DNA of 64,000 nt, from assembly GCA_963693305.1 (NCBI GenBank), contig OY855911.1, positions 29,412,439 to 29,476,438 on the forward strand, in the 5' to 3' direction. Below, piece after piece: positions 27,328 to 37,655 of this stretch. The translations under genes were made by a program, and so were the position numbers. The stretch is from Meandrina meandrites (taxonomy: Eukaryota; Cnidaria; Anthozoa; Scleractinia; Meandrinidae). The notes beneath the pieces are model-generated. The model was not told the DNA's origin. It saw only the letters and a list, made by a program, of their open reading frames with translations, and ran no database searches. The first letter of the stretch is position 1, and the number at the start of each line of letters is the position of its first letter.

Positions 27328-30300
27328 ATGGATAACAAGAAACGAGTTCATCTCTTCAACTGTGATAACACTTACAATCTGCTCGTGGTGGAAGCTCTGT
27401 TACGCTCCATCGGAGACAAGCTTCCTTTCACTATTACGATATCCAAACATAATTTCAGACTCCATGACATGTCTGAAATATGCGAGAACACCATTGCTCG
27501 ACTTCACATAGATTTCGCCTTTTTTGTCGTCCATGCAAACGAATCTCGTCTGTCAATCAATGAAAGCAACGTCGACATCGGATACACCAAGGTATACAGA
27601 GCGTTACGAAAGGCTGCTGGTAAGTCACTTGCCTCATGCAATTGCGGAAGTGGATAGGAACACCGTGGAGTCACTGTTGTTTACTTTTTAAAGTTATTCA
27701 TATTGCAAGTTTTGGTGTAGACATGTTACAATATTTTTCCATTAGAAAATGGATGAAATAGAGCGAGTAAGATGGCGTAATAGTACAAGAAATTGCACTG
27801 AACAATTTTAATTTCGTTTTCTATCTTCGAGGTTTCATGTGTGTAAACATCACGTGACAAGTAAAAATTCTGTAATGCACGCTCGCTTCCACTCGAGGGC
27901 TTGCCGAGGTGTCTCGTCCACAGTGTCATCTCCACGACGATTTTAAAGTGGCAAGACACTCGGGTCGAACAAGTTGAACCGCATAGAAAAGAAAACGTGA
28001 AAATTGGAAAATTGGCGTGACATTCATCGCATGCAATATAAAAGCGAAAGTGTTGCAGCCAAAAATGAATTAATTATTGACGAACATTTTTCGGTTGTTA
28101 AATAAGGAAAAATGGTAAAAACTAAAATATAAGCTCCGAACATCGGGCGCGACGGTCCATCCACTGAGCTGATATTTCTATGATTTTTTACCATATAGTA
28201 CGCTCGTAAAAAATGAACATTCCACCTTAATCATTTATTTACCGAGCTTACAGTGCGACGCGAAGGCAAAGACCATGAAAAATGAAATGCATTCACAGTA
28301 TGCGTGACATGCCGTTGCGTTATGACTGTTTCGAGGCTATTTCTATCACGTCATGGGCTTTCCCATATTTGGGCATACATGCTCCTTGTGAGGTCCTTGT
28401 AGTTGTAGCTTCAAGCACATGGTGGGCCAAAAGGAGATTAAAAAAGACGCCTTCGAAGTGAAGTTAGTGTCGTTTATGCTTCCATTTTCCAACAGTGCGA
28501 GGTTCTTCTTTTTCTATGCATACATGATTCTCCTATAGTTATGGGGCAATGCTCTTCGGCCCTTCGGGTCCCTGGAGCTCCGCTATTATCATCAAAGCAA
28601 ATTACATTCAGCCTGGCCTCCCAACTATTTTTTTTTCCTAAATGGCGATGGTGATAACAAAATTGACTTTCAATAAGTCTTGCCTTCTGGAAATTGTATA
28701 AAAATGTTGACACCAACAATTTGTACAACATTCGATATTGAATTGCTGTTGACAATGTATAGGGTGAAGGAAAACAATCAGTAATAAATTGGTATAAAAT
28801 AACAGAACATGGCATTTGGTTTTAGCCATTCTCAATATTTTTTTATAATGATCAAAAATGATCAATTCAATTCCAGCATCTGGTATGATAGGCACCGCTG
28901 GTATTGACTGATTCATGAACGACTGACTAAGGAATTCATTAAACTTTCGTTGAAAATAAATAGTTAAATAAATAAAAAGTAACGGTCAGAAGTGACATTT
29001 TTGGTTGTTGATGTCCTTTAAGGTGACAAAGTCGTCGTGGTTATTGGTGGAGATAGCAACTACAAGGACGAAGCCGAAGAAAATCAAAATGTCCTGTCAC
29101 GCTGGGCACTCAGGATAGTGAATTTGCAGTTCAAAGAAGAGTTTCGTGACGGAAGAAAAAGCTTTGTCTTCTCTTGGAATGAAAAGCACAGGACAATACA
29201 CGAAGAAGCGCTGCTGCATTTCTTCGATCCTAACAAAGCAGGATTGAAATTTGCTCCTGTGACTCTGTTGGAGAAGTCTGCCAAATCAGACTCGGATGCA
29301 GCTTCTGCGTTTGCTGAAAAAGTACGTTTATATGGATTACGGGCGCAGCTCATGTTGTGAACATAAACTTACCATTCGATCGTTTTCATGTTTTTACACG
29401 AACGCGCGCCGCCATTTTGAATTGTGACGCCACATGATTATCCTTTTGAAATTTGTAACATCAAAGTGGAGGTGCGCGAGGTGTTTTTCGTTCCTAGCCT
29501 CCTTTTCAATCATAACTTACATATGCATATACGTTATATTGTGGGCGTTTTGAGCCAAATAGATTTATTGTTAATAGATATAGTTGTTGTTTTTTTGCAG
29601 TCGTTGGCTGCACTAGACATACGTGAAAATCGGAGGCAAGACGAAACCAGAAGCGTGGCAGCTGCAAAACCACAGGGACAGGCAGCGCGATGCGTGAAAG
29701 AAAAAACAGGTGCAAAACCGAAAATTTGGAATATCAAATTTATCAGAATTCAACTTACTATTAGCTCTCCACGTACTAATTAAATTAGAATGGGTTAATG
29801 GTTAATGTAAGTTACAAAAGTGACTCTTTGCATTCGATTCTAATTTTCCGCACAAGAAAGACGTAAGAGATAAGACCAGAAAATGTCACAGTGATGACAT
29901 TGCCCATTAGAGGTTAATGAAGTTTCTTTGATTGTTTGTTACTTGCGTGTGCAAATTTGTCACTGAGCAACAACCATTTAGAGATACTACACAGAACTTT
30001 GTAGAGCCTTGAGTCATCAATGCGAAATTTAAAGTGCCGAATCATCTGGCGAGGGGGGGGGGGGGGGGGGATAACTCAGCGCGCAATTCAGATACGTATA
30101 TTAAATAAAATAAAAACAAATAAATCACTTTATTTAAGTGTCGATGTATTTAGCACTGCTGTGCTAATTGGGGACACTGTAAATATGAGGAAACAAATAT
30201 CATGAATCAAACAGAAACTAGTTAAAAATCCCAACTGGCAGGAGGCTAACCAGTTAGCTGTTTACAAAGCGTGGAGGAGTTGAATTCGGGACCACCGAAC

Positions 30301-31590
30301 ACAAATCCATCTAGTGGCAGGGAGGAGGATTTAAACCCGGGAGTTTAGCGCCCTAACCACTAGGCCACGCTGCCTCCTTTTAAAACATGATCACTAACAT
30401 GATCACCTCACCTTGTTTCCTTGGTTTTCAGGCGCCGCAGATTTAATTATTCTCTGCAGTGACGAATCTACCGCTACAGTTGTCAGCCACATGTACTGCC
30501 TACCAAGCATGCGTCCCCCTCCTGATATGCACATTGGTAGCCCGACAGAGCTTAAGTCTCATCTGTCAGGAAGACTGGTGACAGTGTGTGCTATTGGGCT
30601 GTTGGCGAGTGATCTAAACGAAACTGCATTGAAAAACAATTGGGAGAAGTCAGCTTTTGCTGATCTGCTGAAGACAGCTCAAAGGACAGCAGGCAAGAAA
30701 CGTTCCAATGACATGACTTTACCTGACATTATCAGAGCAGATTGCGGAAAGGCAGGCTAATGGGGCCATGAAATTACTACGAAGGAACTCAGACTGCCGG
30801 ATGCCAAGCTTCTAGACTCAACAGGGACCGTACTTTTTTATGAAACATAATCAGTGGCGGATCCACGGATCCCCCCCCCCCCACCTCCCCCTTATTTTTT
30901 CGGAAATAGCGCATTTTCTCTCTGTTTCAAGGCCGAAATTGTGGCTAGGAAATGTTACGACTGCAGATCTTGATATCTTTCCCCTGAGCGACTTTCTTCA
31001 TTAGCTAGACACTAGAGTTGTTACATCTGATAATTTCCTTCTAACTGATTTAAATTCTTTATTTTGTTTACTTTTTCCCCTCAGACAAAAAAGTTATCGT
31101 CATCATATACACGGACAGAAATGCGATGGAATCGGTATTATCACAGAGTGAAGAAATGAAAATCACCGATAAAGTGGAGTTGATTCTGCAGGATAAAGGA
31201 ATAGTTCTTTGGTGCAGAGGAAGAGCTCGGAATTCTGAATCCTGTACCGACGGCGCGGGTATCCAGGATTGGCAGTATGTTTCATTTCCAATCCTGGAAC
31301 AGAAGGAAGACCCAGAAACCGATATCTCCAAGAAGGCGCTGATGCTGAAGACATCCATCCGTTACGGTGTCATTTCATATAAAGAAAGTGACGTGGTAGA
31401 AAGGAAAGATGACTGGAATCCACCTCCTCAACTAGTGTCAGATTTGCGCCACAAATGGAAGCATGCACCCAGAGCTGACTTAGAGATCTACTCTGGGAAA
31501 GAACCAGGAGAGCTTCGCGTTGTCGTCAAAGATTCACCGGTGTCCCGGATTATGACAGGCTACAGGAAAATTTTTCATCATATTTGGTGA
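27328..31590 (+). CDS. Gene 5: long-form FNCD/GGD family protein, 488 aa
   Basis: Exons: A 27328-27619, B 29023-29321, linker 29601-29709, C 30432-30692, D/E 31085-31590; 1467 nt, phases 1, 0, 1, 1. Domain I has VHLFNCDN from residue 7, FFVVHANESRLSINESN, VVVVIGGDSNY, SRWALR, DGRKSFVFSWNEKHRTIHEEA. The basic/polar linker is short. Domain II (about 235-365) has ADLIILCSDES, CAIGLLASDL and KVIVIIYTDRN strands but lacks the domain I signature. Module E contains IRYGVISYKESDV; the protein ends in an amphipathic aromatic/basic stretch (TGYRKIFHHIW). Intron 4 (30693-31084) has a GC donor (AG then GCAAGA), the only non-GT donor in the array; without it the frame would stop 21 codons on. ATG 27328 was chosen over an upstream non-ATG extension. 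Function unknown. Confidence 0.83.
30207..30378 (-). mobile_element. tRNA-derived SINE
   Basis: On the minus strand, GTGGCCTAGTGGTTAGGGCG resembles a Pol III A box and GGGTTTAAATCC a B box, followed by a non-tRNA body ending near GCCTCCTGCCAGTTGGG. It lies in gene 5 intron 3. It is not a functional tRNA, since no cloverleaf 3' half follows. Confidence 0.65.
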
Positions 31591-31901
31591 TGAGCTCGAC
31601 ATTAACTTTGAAGGGCACTGATGATAAGACAGCATTGCTTGGTCTACACCACATTGACAACAGTGCTCGGAAAGATTTAAGTTTACAACCTGTAGAAATC
31701 ACTTCATATGCATCACTTAAGTAGACGCATATAGTAGAGAAGCGAATAGCAAAAGGCTGCATTCCCTATGCTCGTTTACATTCATTGGAATATTGTTAAA
31801 AGGGTCGAGAACTCATCATCGGATTAATGTGATCTTTTTCTGTCTTTTGTATGACTTTATAATCTTAAAAATGTATTTATTTATTTCAGTATTGTTATAG
31901 G
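31591..31901 (+). other. Gene 5 3' flank
   Basis: No coding sequence and no canonical AATAAA; ATTAAA-like and AT-rich stretches only. Confidence 0.3.
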
Positions 31902-32561
31902 TTAAGGTGGCTCATAACAGTTTAGTCAGAATTAGACATGCCCGTTTTAGGTGTTCTATACCAATAATTTTTAGGAAAATCTTTTGGTACAGACTTGTAC
32001 AACTTTTACCAATGAACAAATTGAGGTCATTGTGACGTCAAAATTCGTTGCCATGGCAACGTCATTTGTGGTCAAAGATGCCCTATTTTGGACCTTTCGA
32101 GGCTAGTAACTCAAAAACTACTCGGTGAAAATTCTTGTTTTTAATATATTTTTATCTTACTGACAAAAGAAAAATTTTTGCAAATTTTTAAAAAAATCTG
32201 TAGGTAGGATTCGAAGCTACGTCATTTTTTCACTAAGTTAAGGTAGCTTTGAACCCTACCCACAGAATTTTTTTAAACACTGTTAGATTGTTTGTTTTGC
32301 CCAGTAGACAAACATATATGAAAAACAAAAACTTTCACCGTCTAGTTTTTAAGTTATTAGCCTCAAAAGGTAAAAAAATAAGGTATCTTTGACTTCATGT
32401 GACGTTGCCATGGCAACGAATTTTGACGTCATAGCAACTACAATTTGTTCATTGGTAAAACCTTCACAAAGCTGTACTAAAAGTTTAACCTTAACGTTAT
32501 TGGTGTAGCTGCAATAGAATGCCAAAGACTGGAATATCTAAACCCCTTCGAGCCACCTTAA
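31902..32561. mobile_element. Foldback element flanked by TTAA (GGTGGCTC family), 660 bp
   Basis: TTAAGGTGGCTC (31902) is mirrored by GAGCCACCTTAA (ending 32561). The arms also mirror CGTTGCCATGGCAACG and ACCAATGAACAAATTG. They meet near 32190-32260. A half copy lies at about 8550-8690. TTAA ends resemble those of the element at 1735-3347. No coding sequence. Confidence 0.7.
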
Positions 32562-32940
32562 GTAAACCATGACATCACATACAGGAATAAATACATGTTT
32601 TTTAAGGTATAATAGTGCTTAAGCTTGCTGAAAGAGTTTTCAACGATTCCATCAGTAGAAAAAAAAAGGAAGCAAAAAGAAACCGAAAAACAAAAAAAAC
32701 AAAAAAAAAACAGGAAAAAAAAAGAAATGGTTATAAACTCAAACATCAACACTCAGCCTGAGTGGCCTCATTTCTCTCAAATACTGCTTAAAGCTTATTT
32801 CCGGAAATAAAAGATTTCAAATTTCATTCGTATGAAATAAACACATCATTGTCGCCATTGCTAACCCGACAAAAATGGCTGTTAAAATCGTGACAAAGTC
32901 ACACTTTCTTTTCCACTGGCACCGAAATCGAAAGCGTGCG

Positions 32941-32981
32941 TTGTGTGACTGTCACTTTGTTGATCGACGGCTTTCCGGGAA
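32941..32981 (+). promoter_or_regulatory. Gene 6 upstream module
   Basis: TTGTGTGAC (32941-32949, one mismatch to TTGCGTGAC) and TTCCGGGAA (32973-32981, TTCN3GAA) lie 150 and 118 bases before the ATG at 33091. Confidence 0.4.
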
Positions 32982-33090
32982 AGTGAAAGATCATTCGGAG
33001 AATGAATCAAACTTTCATGTAAACGCGAAGTAGTGTCGCCATCAAACAAGAAGCCAAGGAGTGAACTTTCAGTGAAGACAAGTTTATGAT

Positions 33091-36000
33091 ATGGCAGAAC
33101 GGGCGAGTCAGAAGGGTTACCTTTTTAACTGTGATCATTTATACAACCTGGATGTAGTGGAAAAATTCTTACTCGAAATGGATGAGAAACATGGCCTCAA
33201 TATCGCGACTGACAAGCTTTATTTCGGCGTCAATCGAATGAAGGAGCTTTGTGAAACCACTATTCCTCAATTACAAATGGATTTCGCCTGTTTTGTCGTT
33301 CATGCGAACGAATCCCGTCTCTCAATCAACGAAGACAACGCTGGTATTGGTTACATGAAGATCTACAGAGCGTTACTGGAAGCCACGGGTGAGTTACTAC
33401 GGAAGTAATAGAAGCCGATTTATTTCACTAACCAGGACTACATAGCACACAGGAATGAATGTGTATGTAGTTAAATACTCGACGTATACAAATACTCCGG
33501 AAGTGTAAGTTTTTTATTGGTTTCAGCAAAGTTAGCGAAGGACGAATTTATATCAAACAAAAAGAGCGAATTCTAAAAACACTTTCGCTTTCAAACGTTG
33601 ACAAAAGGTCACGTGTCAGATCTATTGTCACGGTAGAATTGATTTGCATACGAAAAAAACGGAAATAGAAAACTTTTGTTTTGTTCGCAAAAACTTACCT
33701 TTGTGATTTATGTTCCCAGTTAAACGCGGGAGTACACATGAGTGTGAATGAAATATTTAAAGAAAGGATAGATTCTATCCTTTCTGTCTTTCTATCCTTT
33801 CTCCACGATCTCCTTTCTCCTTTCTCTTCGATGGACTAGCATCCCATCCAGGGGGGAGTAGCAATACTCCTAGTCGCTTCATGCTACGGAAACCAGGATA
33901 AGCTCCGGCCTGATGTGCCACTAGGCTCGTAAGCAGACTTTACCTTTACCTACTCCTACCCAAAGGCTTAACCTTTATTATTGTACTGGGCACAATCGAA
34001 AAGTGTAAATTGCTTCTCCCTACCCCTCTCCCCCAAAACCTCCTTCTTCCCTTCTTGATCCGCCACCGAATAATGAAGGGAAACAGTTCCATTTCCTTTA
34101 TATTCTAAAACGGTTTTTTTATCTGTGTCAAGGGGATAGAGTGTTAATAGTCATTGGTGGAGATGATCACTACGAAGGTGAAGATGAAGAACAACGGACT
34201 GTGATATCGCGTTGGACACGAAAGAAAGTAGCTTCACAGTTCAATGAAGAGTACCTTGATGGAAGAAAAAGCTTCATCTTTTCTTGGAACAAACAGCACA
34301 GAGAGATCCACGAAGAAGCTCTGCTGCACTTCTTTGATCCAAGCAAGAAAGGACAGAAGTTTGAATATCAACCGAAACCACAGCCAGTTCCGGAGCCACA
34401 AACTGAAGAATCTGACGTCACTCCACCACCAGCAGTCAGTGAAATCGAACCAGAGCCGGTATGACATTATGATGACAATAATTGAATAACAAAGGAAACC
34501 ATTTTGATCATTTATTCCTCGGCTTGGGGGAGAGACAGTCTTGATTTACTGATAATTACGATAAGCCAAAACTAAACGCCATGTGCCAAAAAGAAAAAGT
34601 GGCCGAGTGGCTCAGCAAATTAGATTGGGTTCTAACCCTGGCTGGGGTCTTTGTGTTATGGTTTAGGGAAAAGCCTTTTACTCTTGCAATGCATTTCATC
34701 ATCGTGGGTAAAACGGGGAACCGGCCAAAATAAAAAGGCAATTTGCAAGGAATCCAACTGCACATGTGTGGCTCTTTTTATTTCATCGTACACGTTGATT
34801 TGTTAAGGGGAGATATTTTATTTCTCTAACTGACTTTTTATAAGGAGAGAGAAGGAGGAGAAAAAATGTACAGTAGAATAGGAAGGTAGGAGAGACTGTA
34901 ATTATTGCACCTTTCAATAACATGTGAACTCTGAAGTGCAAAACCCAACCACCGATTGCGTTTGCTGTCATCACAATTATATCGACGTGGACAGGTAACG
35001 AACCTTGAAAAACAGAAACCAACAAAATGGATCAATATCTACCAATCACAACCTACTGACATGACCTTTTGGCCGGCTGAAGTGAACTTTTGTTTCCTAA
35101 GAGATCCACTGAGATGATTGACAGCAGCAAAAACGTAAACCGTAGGTTGAGGTTTGAATTTCAGAGTTCGCATGTTATTAAAACTCGCAATAAAGCACAG
35201 GCATCCCAAACTCACGACTCGAGAAATCGATCGAATTAATGATTTATGTAAGCGTATCGAGTGGGACGTGACTACTTGAAGTGCGCGGTGTTGTGTTACA
35301 ATTTAGACCGTTGGAGATTTGAGCGCTCTATAAGACTTTGTATGGAGTTTAAAATAACGTGGAATAAAAGCGCTCGACGAAATAAAATTTTACCTATTTT
35401 TCAATAAAATAAAGAAAATGTACTCACCTTTCTTGGTTTCTGTTGTCCTTTTGGGCTGTTTCATAGTTTTGGGGGGTTTTTGAGGTTTTTGTCCAAAACT
35501 ATGAAACAGCCCAAAAGGACAACAGAAACCAAGAAAGGTGAGTACATTTTCTTTATTTTATTGAAAAATAGGTAAAATTTTATTTCGTCGAACGCTTTTA
35601 TTCCACGTTATTTTAAACTCTATACAAAGTCTTATAGAGCGCTCAAATCTCCAACGGTCTAAATTGTAACACAACACCGCGCACTTCAAGTAGTCACGTC
35701 CCACTCGATACGCTTACATAAATCATTAATTCGATCGATTTCTCGAGTCGTGAGTTTGGGATGCCTGTGAATAAAGCTATTTTTCAAACAGTTCATAGTT
35801 GACGATGGCACAGAAAAGCTTGTGGCGAATGGTGATAATGAAGCCCGGCAAAGATCCCTCAGTGATCGAGAAGAACAGACGCAAGGGTTGAGAGGTGAAC
35901 AAGAAGGAGCTAGTTATGGAAGTAAGAGAATTTCTTTTATTTGAAATGGATTTATTTGACTGGGAAGGGCCGTGCCGAGGGGATACCGCTCTGGATTATG

Positions 36001-36684
36001 CACTTGAATTGATATTTTTCCTTCACTTTTTCATATTTCAGGCGCCGTTTCCCTACCTCGTTAACAGGCGCTGCTTTTTCTCCACAGGAGCTTTTAATTT
36101 TTTTTTCGGAAACGTTTTCGTCCCTTCGCCGGCTCGGCCGAAAATCCCGATATGTACTTGGGTAGGAAGCAGACCGTTTCCGGCACCCCCACCCCCCAGA
36201 TACCCAAGATCGGTTGCAGTGTCACAAAAACTGTCCATTGTGCATAAAGTAGGCCAGAACTGAAATCAAACTACATTTCTTTCCTGAACTTGATATCTTG
36301 TTTGTTTAAATTCCAGCCATACGTTCGGGAGACGCTCAGCGTGACTACCCGGTGGGTACCGTGCTGCTTGAGACACGTATGCGCTATGGAAAAATCTCCT
36401 ACCAAGCTAATGACGTTGTGAGGCGGGCGGACAAATGGAAGCCACCCGATGAAGTCGAGGCAGACCTGATGGAACGTCACAAGTCAACTTATATGGCTAC
36501 AGTGAAGTTTATCAGTGGTGGTAACCACGCATATCGCACTGTCGTCATTGATGAGACACCGTGCTGGCGCATGTGCTACATGTGTTTGGTGATTTGTTGG
36601 CAGGGTTTCATTCACTGTATGCGGGCCACATGGGCGGGTTTCATTCGTTGTATGCGGGCCACATGGGCGTGGATTTCTAACTAA
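33091..36684 (+). CDS. Gene 6: short-form FNCD/GGD family protein with Cys/Trp repeat tail, 373 aa
   Basis: Exons: A 33091-33388, B 34133-34458, linker 35792-35921, E 36317-36684; 1122 nt, phases 1, 0, 1. Domain I: YLFNCDH near residue 10, [54 protein letters not shown]. The linker is acidic and Gln-rich. Module E: MRYGKISYQANDV at about 273-285. The tail after W-R-M-C is rich in Cys, Trp and hydrophobics and contains an 11-residue tandem repeat (GFIHCMRATWA, then GFIRCMRATWA), ending WISN. This could be a membrane-binding or palmitoylated end. A 574 bp palindromic element sits in the last-but-one intron, 15 bases before the polypyrimidine/acceptor of the linker exon. AATAAA at 36929-36934 may be the poly(A) signal. 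Function unknown. Confidence 0.85.
33830..33960 (+). repeat. SINE-like dispersed repeat (CATCCCATCCAGG ... GCAGACTTTACC)
   Basis: Motif GACTAGCATCCCATCCAGG followed by AGTAGCAATACTCCTAGTCG and a (CTTTAC)n-type end. Partial relatives lie near 46062-46108 and 58106-58150. It lies in gene 6 intron 1. Confidence 0.5.
34598..34740 (+). mobile_element. Possible tRNA-derived SINE
   Basis: AGTGGCCGAGTGGCTCAGC resembles an A box and GGGTTCTAACCCT a B box. No complete tRNA fold follows. It lies in gene 6 intron 2. Confidence 0.45.
35196..35769. mobile_element. Near-perfect palindromic element, 574 bp, with 7-bp target duplication
   Basis: Arms of about 270 bp, almost identical in reverse complement, run from CACAGGCATCCCAAACTC to GAGTTTGGGATGCCTGTG, with a short loop near 35470-35495. 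AATAAAG flanks both sides (35189-35195, 35770-35776). The few mismatches mean recent origin. It lies in gene 6 intron 2. The CA...TG ends and 7-bp duplication do not identify the superfamily with certainty; a P-like source is possible. Confidence 0.75.
36603..36668 (+). repeat. Coding tandem repeat, 2 x 33 bp, in gene 6 tail
   Basis: GGGTTTCATTCACTGTATGC at 36603 recurs as GGGTTTCATTCGTTGTATGC at 36636. The duplication adds 11 in-frame residues to the C-terminal tail. Confidence 0.85.
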
Positions 36685-37573
36685 TGTCGTTGCTAGGCAA
36701 ACAAGCAACAAAGAAAAAGGAAAACATGAGCACAAAACAAATAGCGAAAAAAAAAACCACACACGATGAATAGTAGAATGACGCGGCGTATTGAATGTAA
36801 CATGTCATTCAAACATCATTTAATTAATAATCATTTATTTTAATGACTGTCCATTATGACAGGTATTCTCAAGGTTACTGCACGACTGTATACAGGATCT
36901 TTATCTTGGAGCGAATCTATATGGCCTTAATAAATTCAGTTAAACCACAAATCAGTTCCATTGTCATCATCTACAATCACTTCACTCCCTCTCAGTCTTA
37001 AACATGGCAGTGTTCTACTAAGGCGCTTATCAAACCGAACGTTAAGGTGATTTTGTACTAGAGTTTGGCAATATGTAACTTGGCCTGTTTTACTTTTTAT
37101 TCCTCTCGCCGAACTCACAGTCAACCAGTTTCGGTAAATTGCTGAAAAGTCTGAAAAGGTATGTTCGTTTTCAGATTTTTTGCAAATTAGGCGTTGAGCT
37201 ATGCTTTCCATTAATTTTTTTAGGGTATTGCTACGAAAGGAAATTTAATCAATTTATCAAATGGAGAAAAATAGCAGTGTTTCATTAAAATTCTATAGTT
37301 ATGATCAGTGAATGAATTCTTTCTTCCCTTTAGCTTTTAATTGCTCGTTTGAATCCAGATCGAGCGGTACAAGACACTCCCTCACACCTTGCAGCCCGCA
37401 GTGTAAACAGGTATTGTAAACAGAGAGCTGTGGGGGCAACCAGCTGACATGTTGGGGTCTGAAACAGAAAACGTCCAAAACCAGCAACGGACTACATGTG
37501 CTATGGTGCTAAGCCAGCGACACACTGGACGAAACACAAAAGGCGTTAGGATATTAGAGCTATGGCGTTCAGT
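36685..37573. other. Gene 6 to gene 7 intergenic
   Basis: Gene 6 3' flank with AATAAA at 36929-36934. The minus-strand frames at 36936-37211 and 37382-37657 show no family resemblance. No gene supported. Confidence 0.35.
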
Positions 37574-37624
37574 TTGCGTGACCAATCTTAGGTTGCGTGA
37601 CCTAGACGCGACGTTTTCTCGGAA
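37574..37624 (+). promoter_or_regulatory. Gene 7 upstream module, two GCGTGAC sites plus TTCN3GAA
   Basis: TTGCGTGAC occurs at 37574-37582 and 37593-37601, then TTCTCGGAA at 37616-37624, all within 82 bases of the ATG at 37656. The layout matches that of gene 8. Confidence 0.5.
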
Positions 37625-37655
37625 ACAGGCAACTTCCGCAAAACAAACAGCAAAC

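Noticed and set aside
30310..30378. Functional tRNA gene on the minus strand
   Set aside because: A- and B-box-like sequences are present, but the 3' half and acceptor stem do not complete; it continues into a SINE body.
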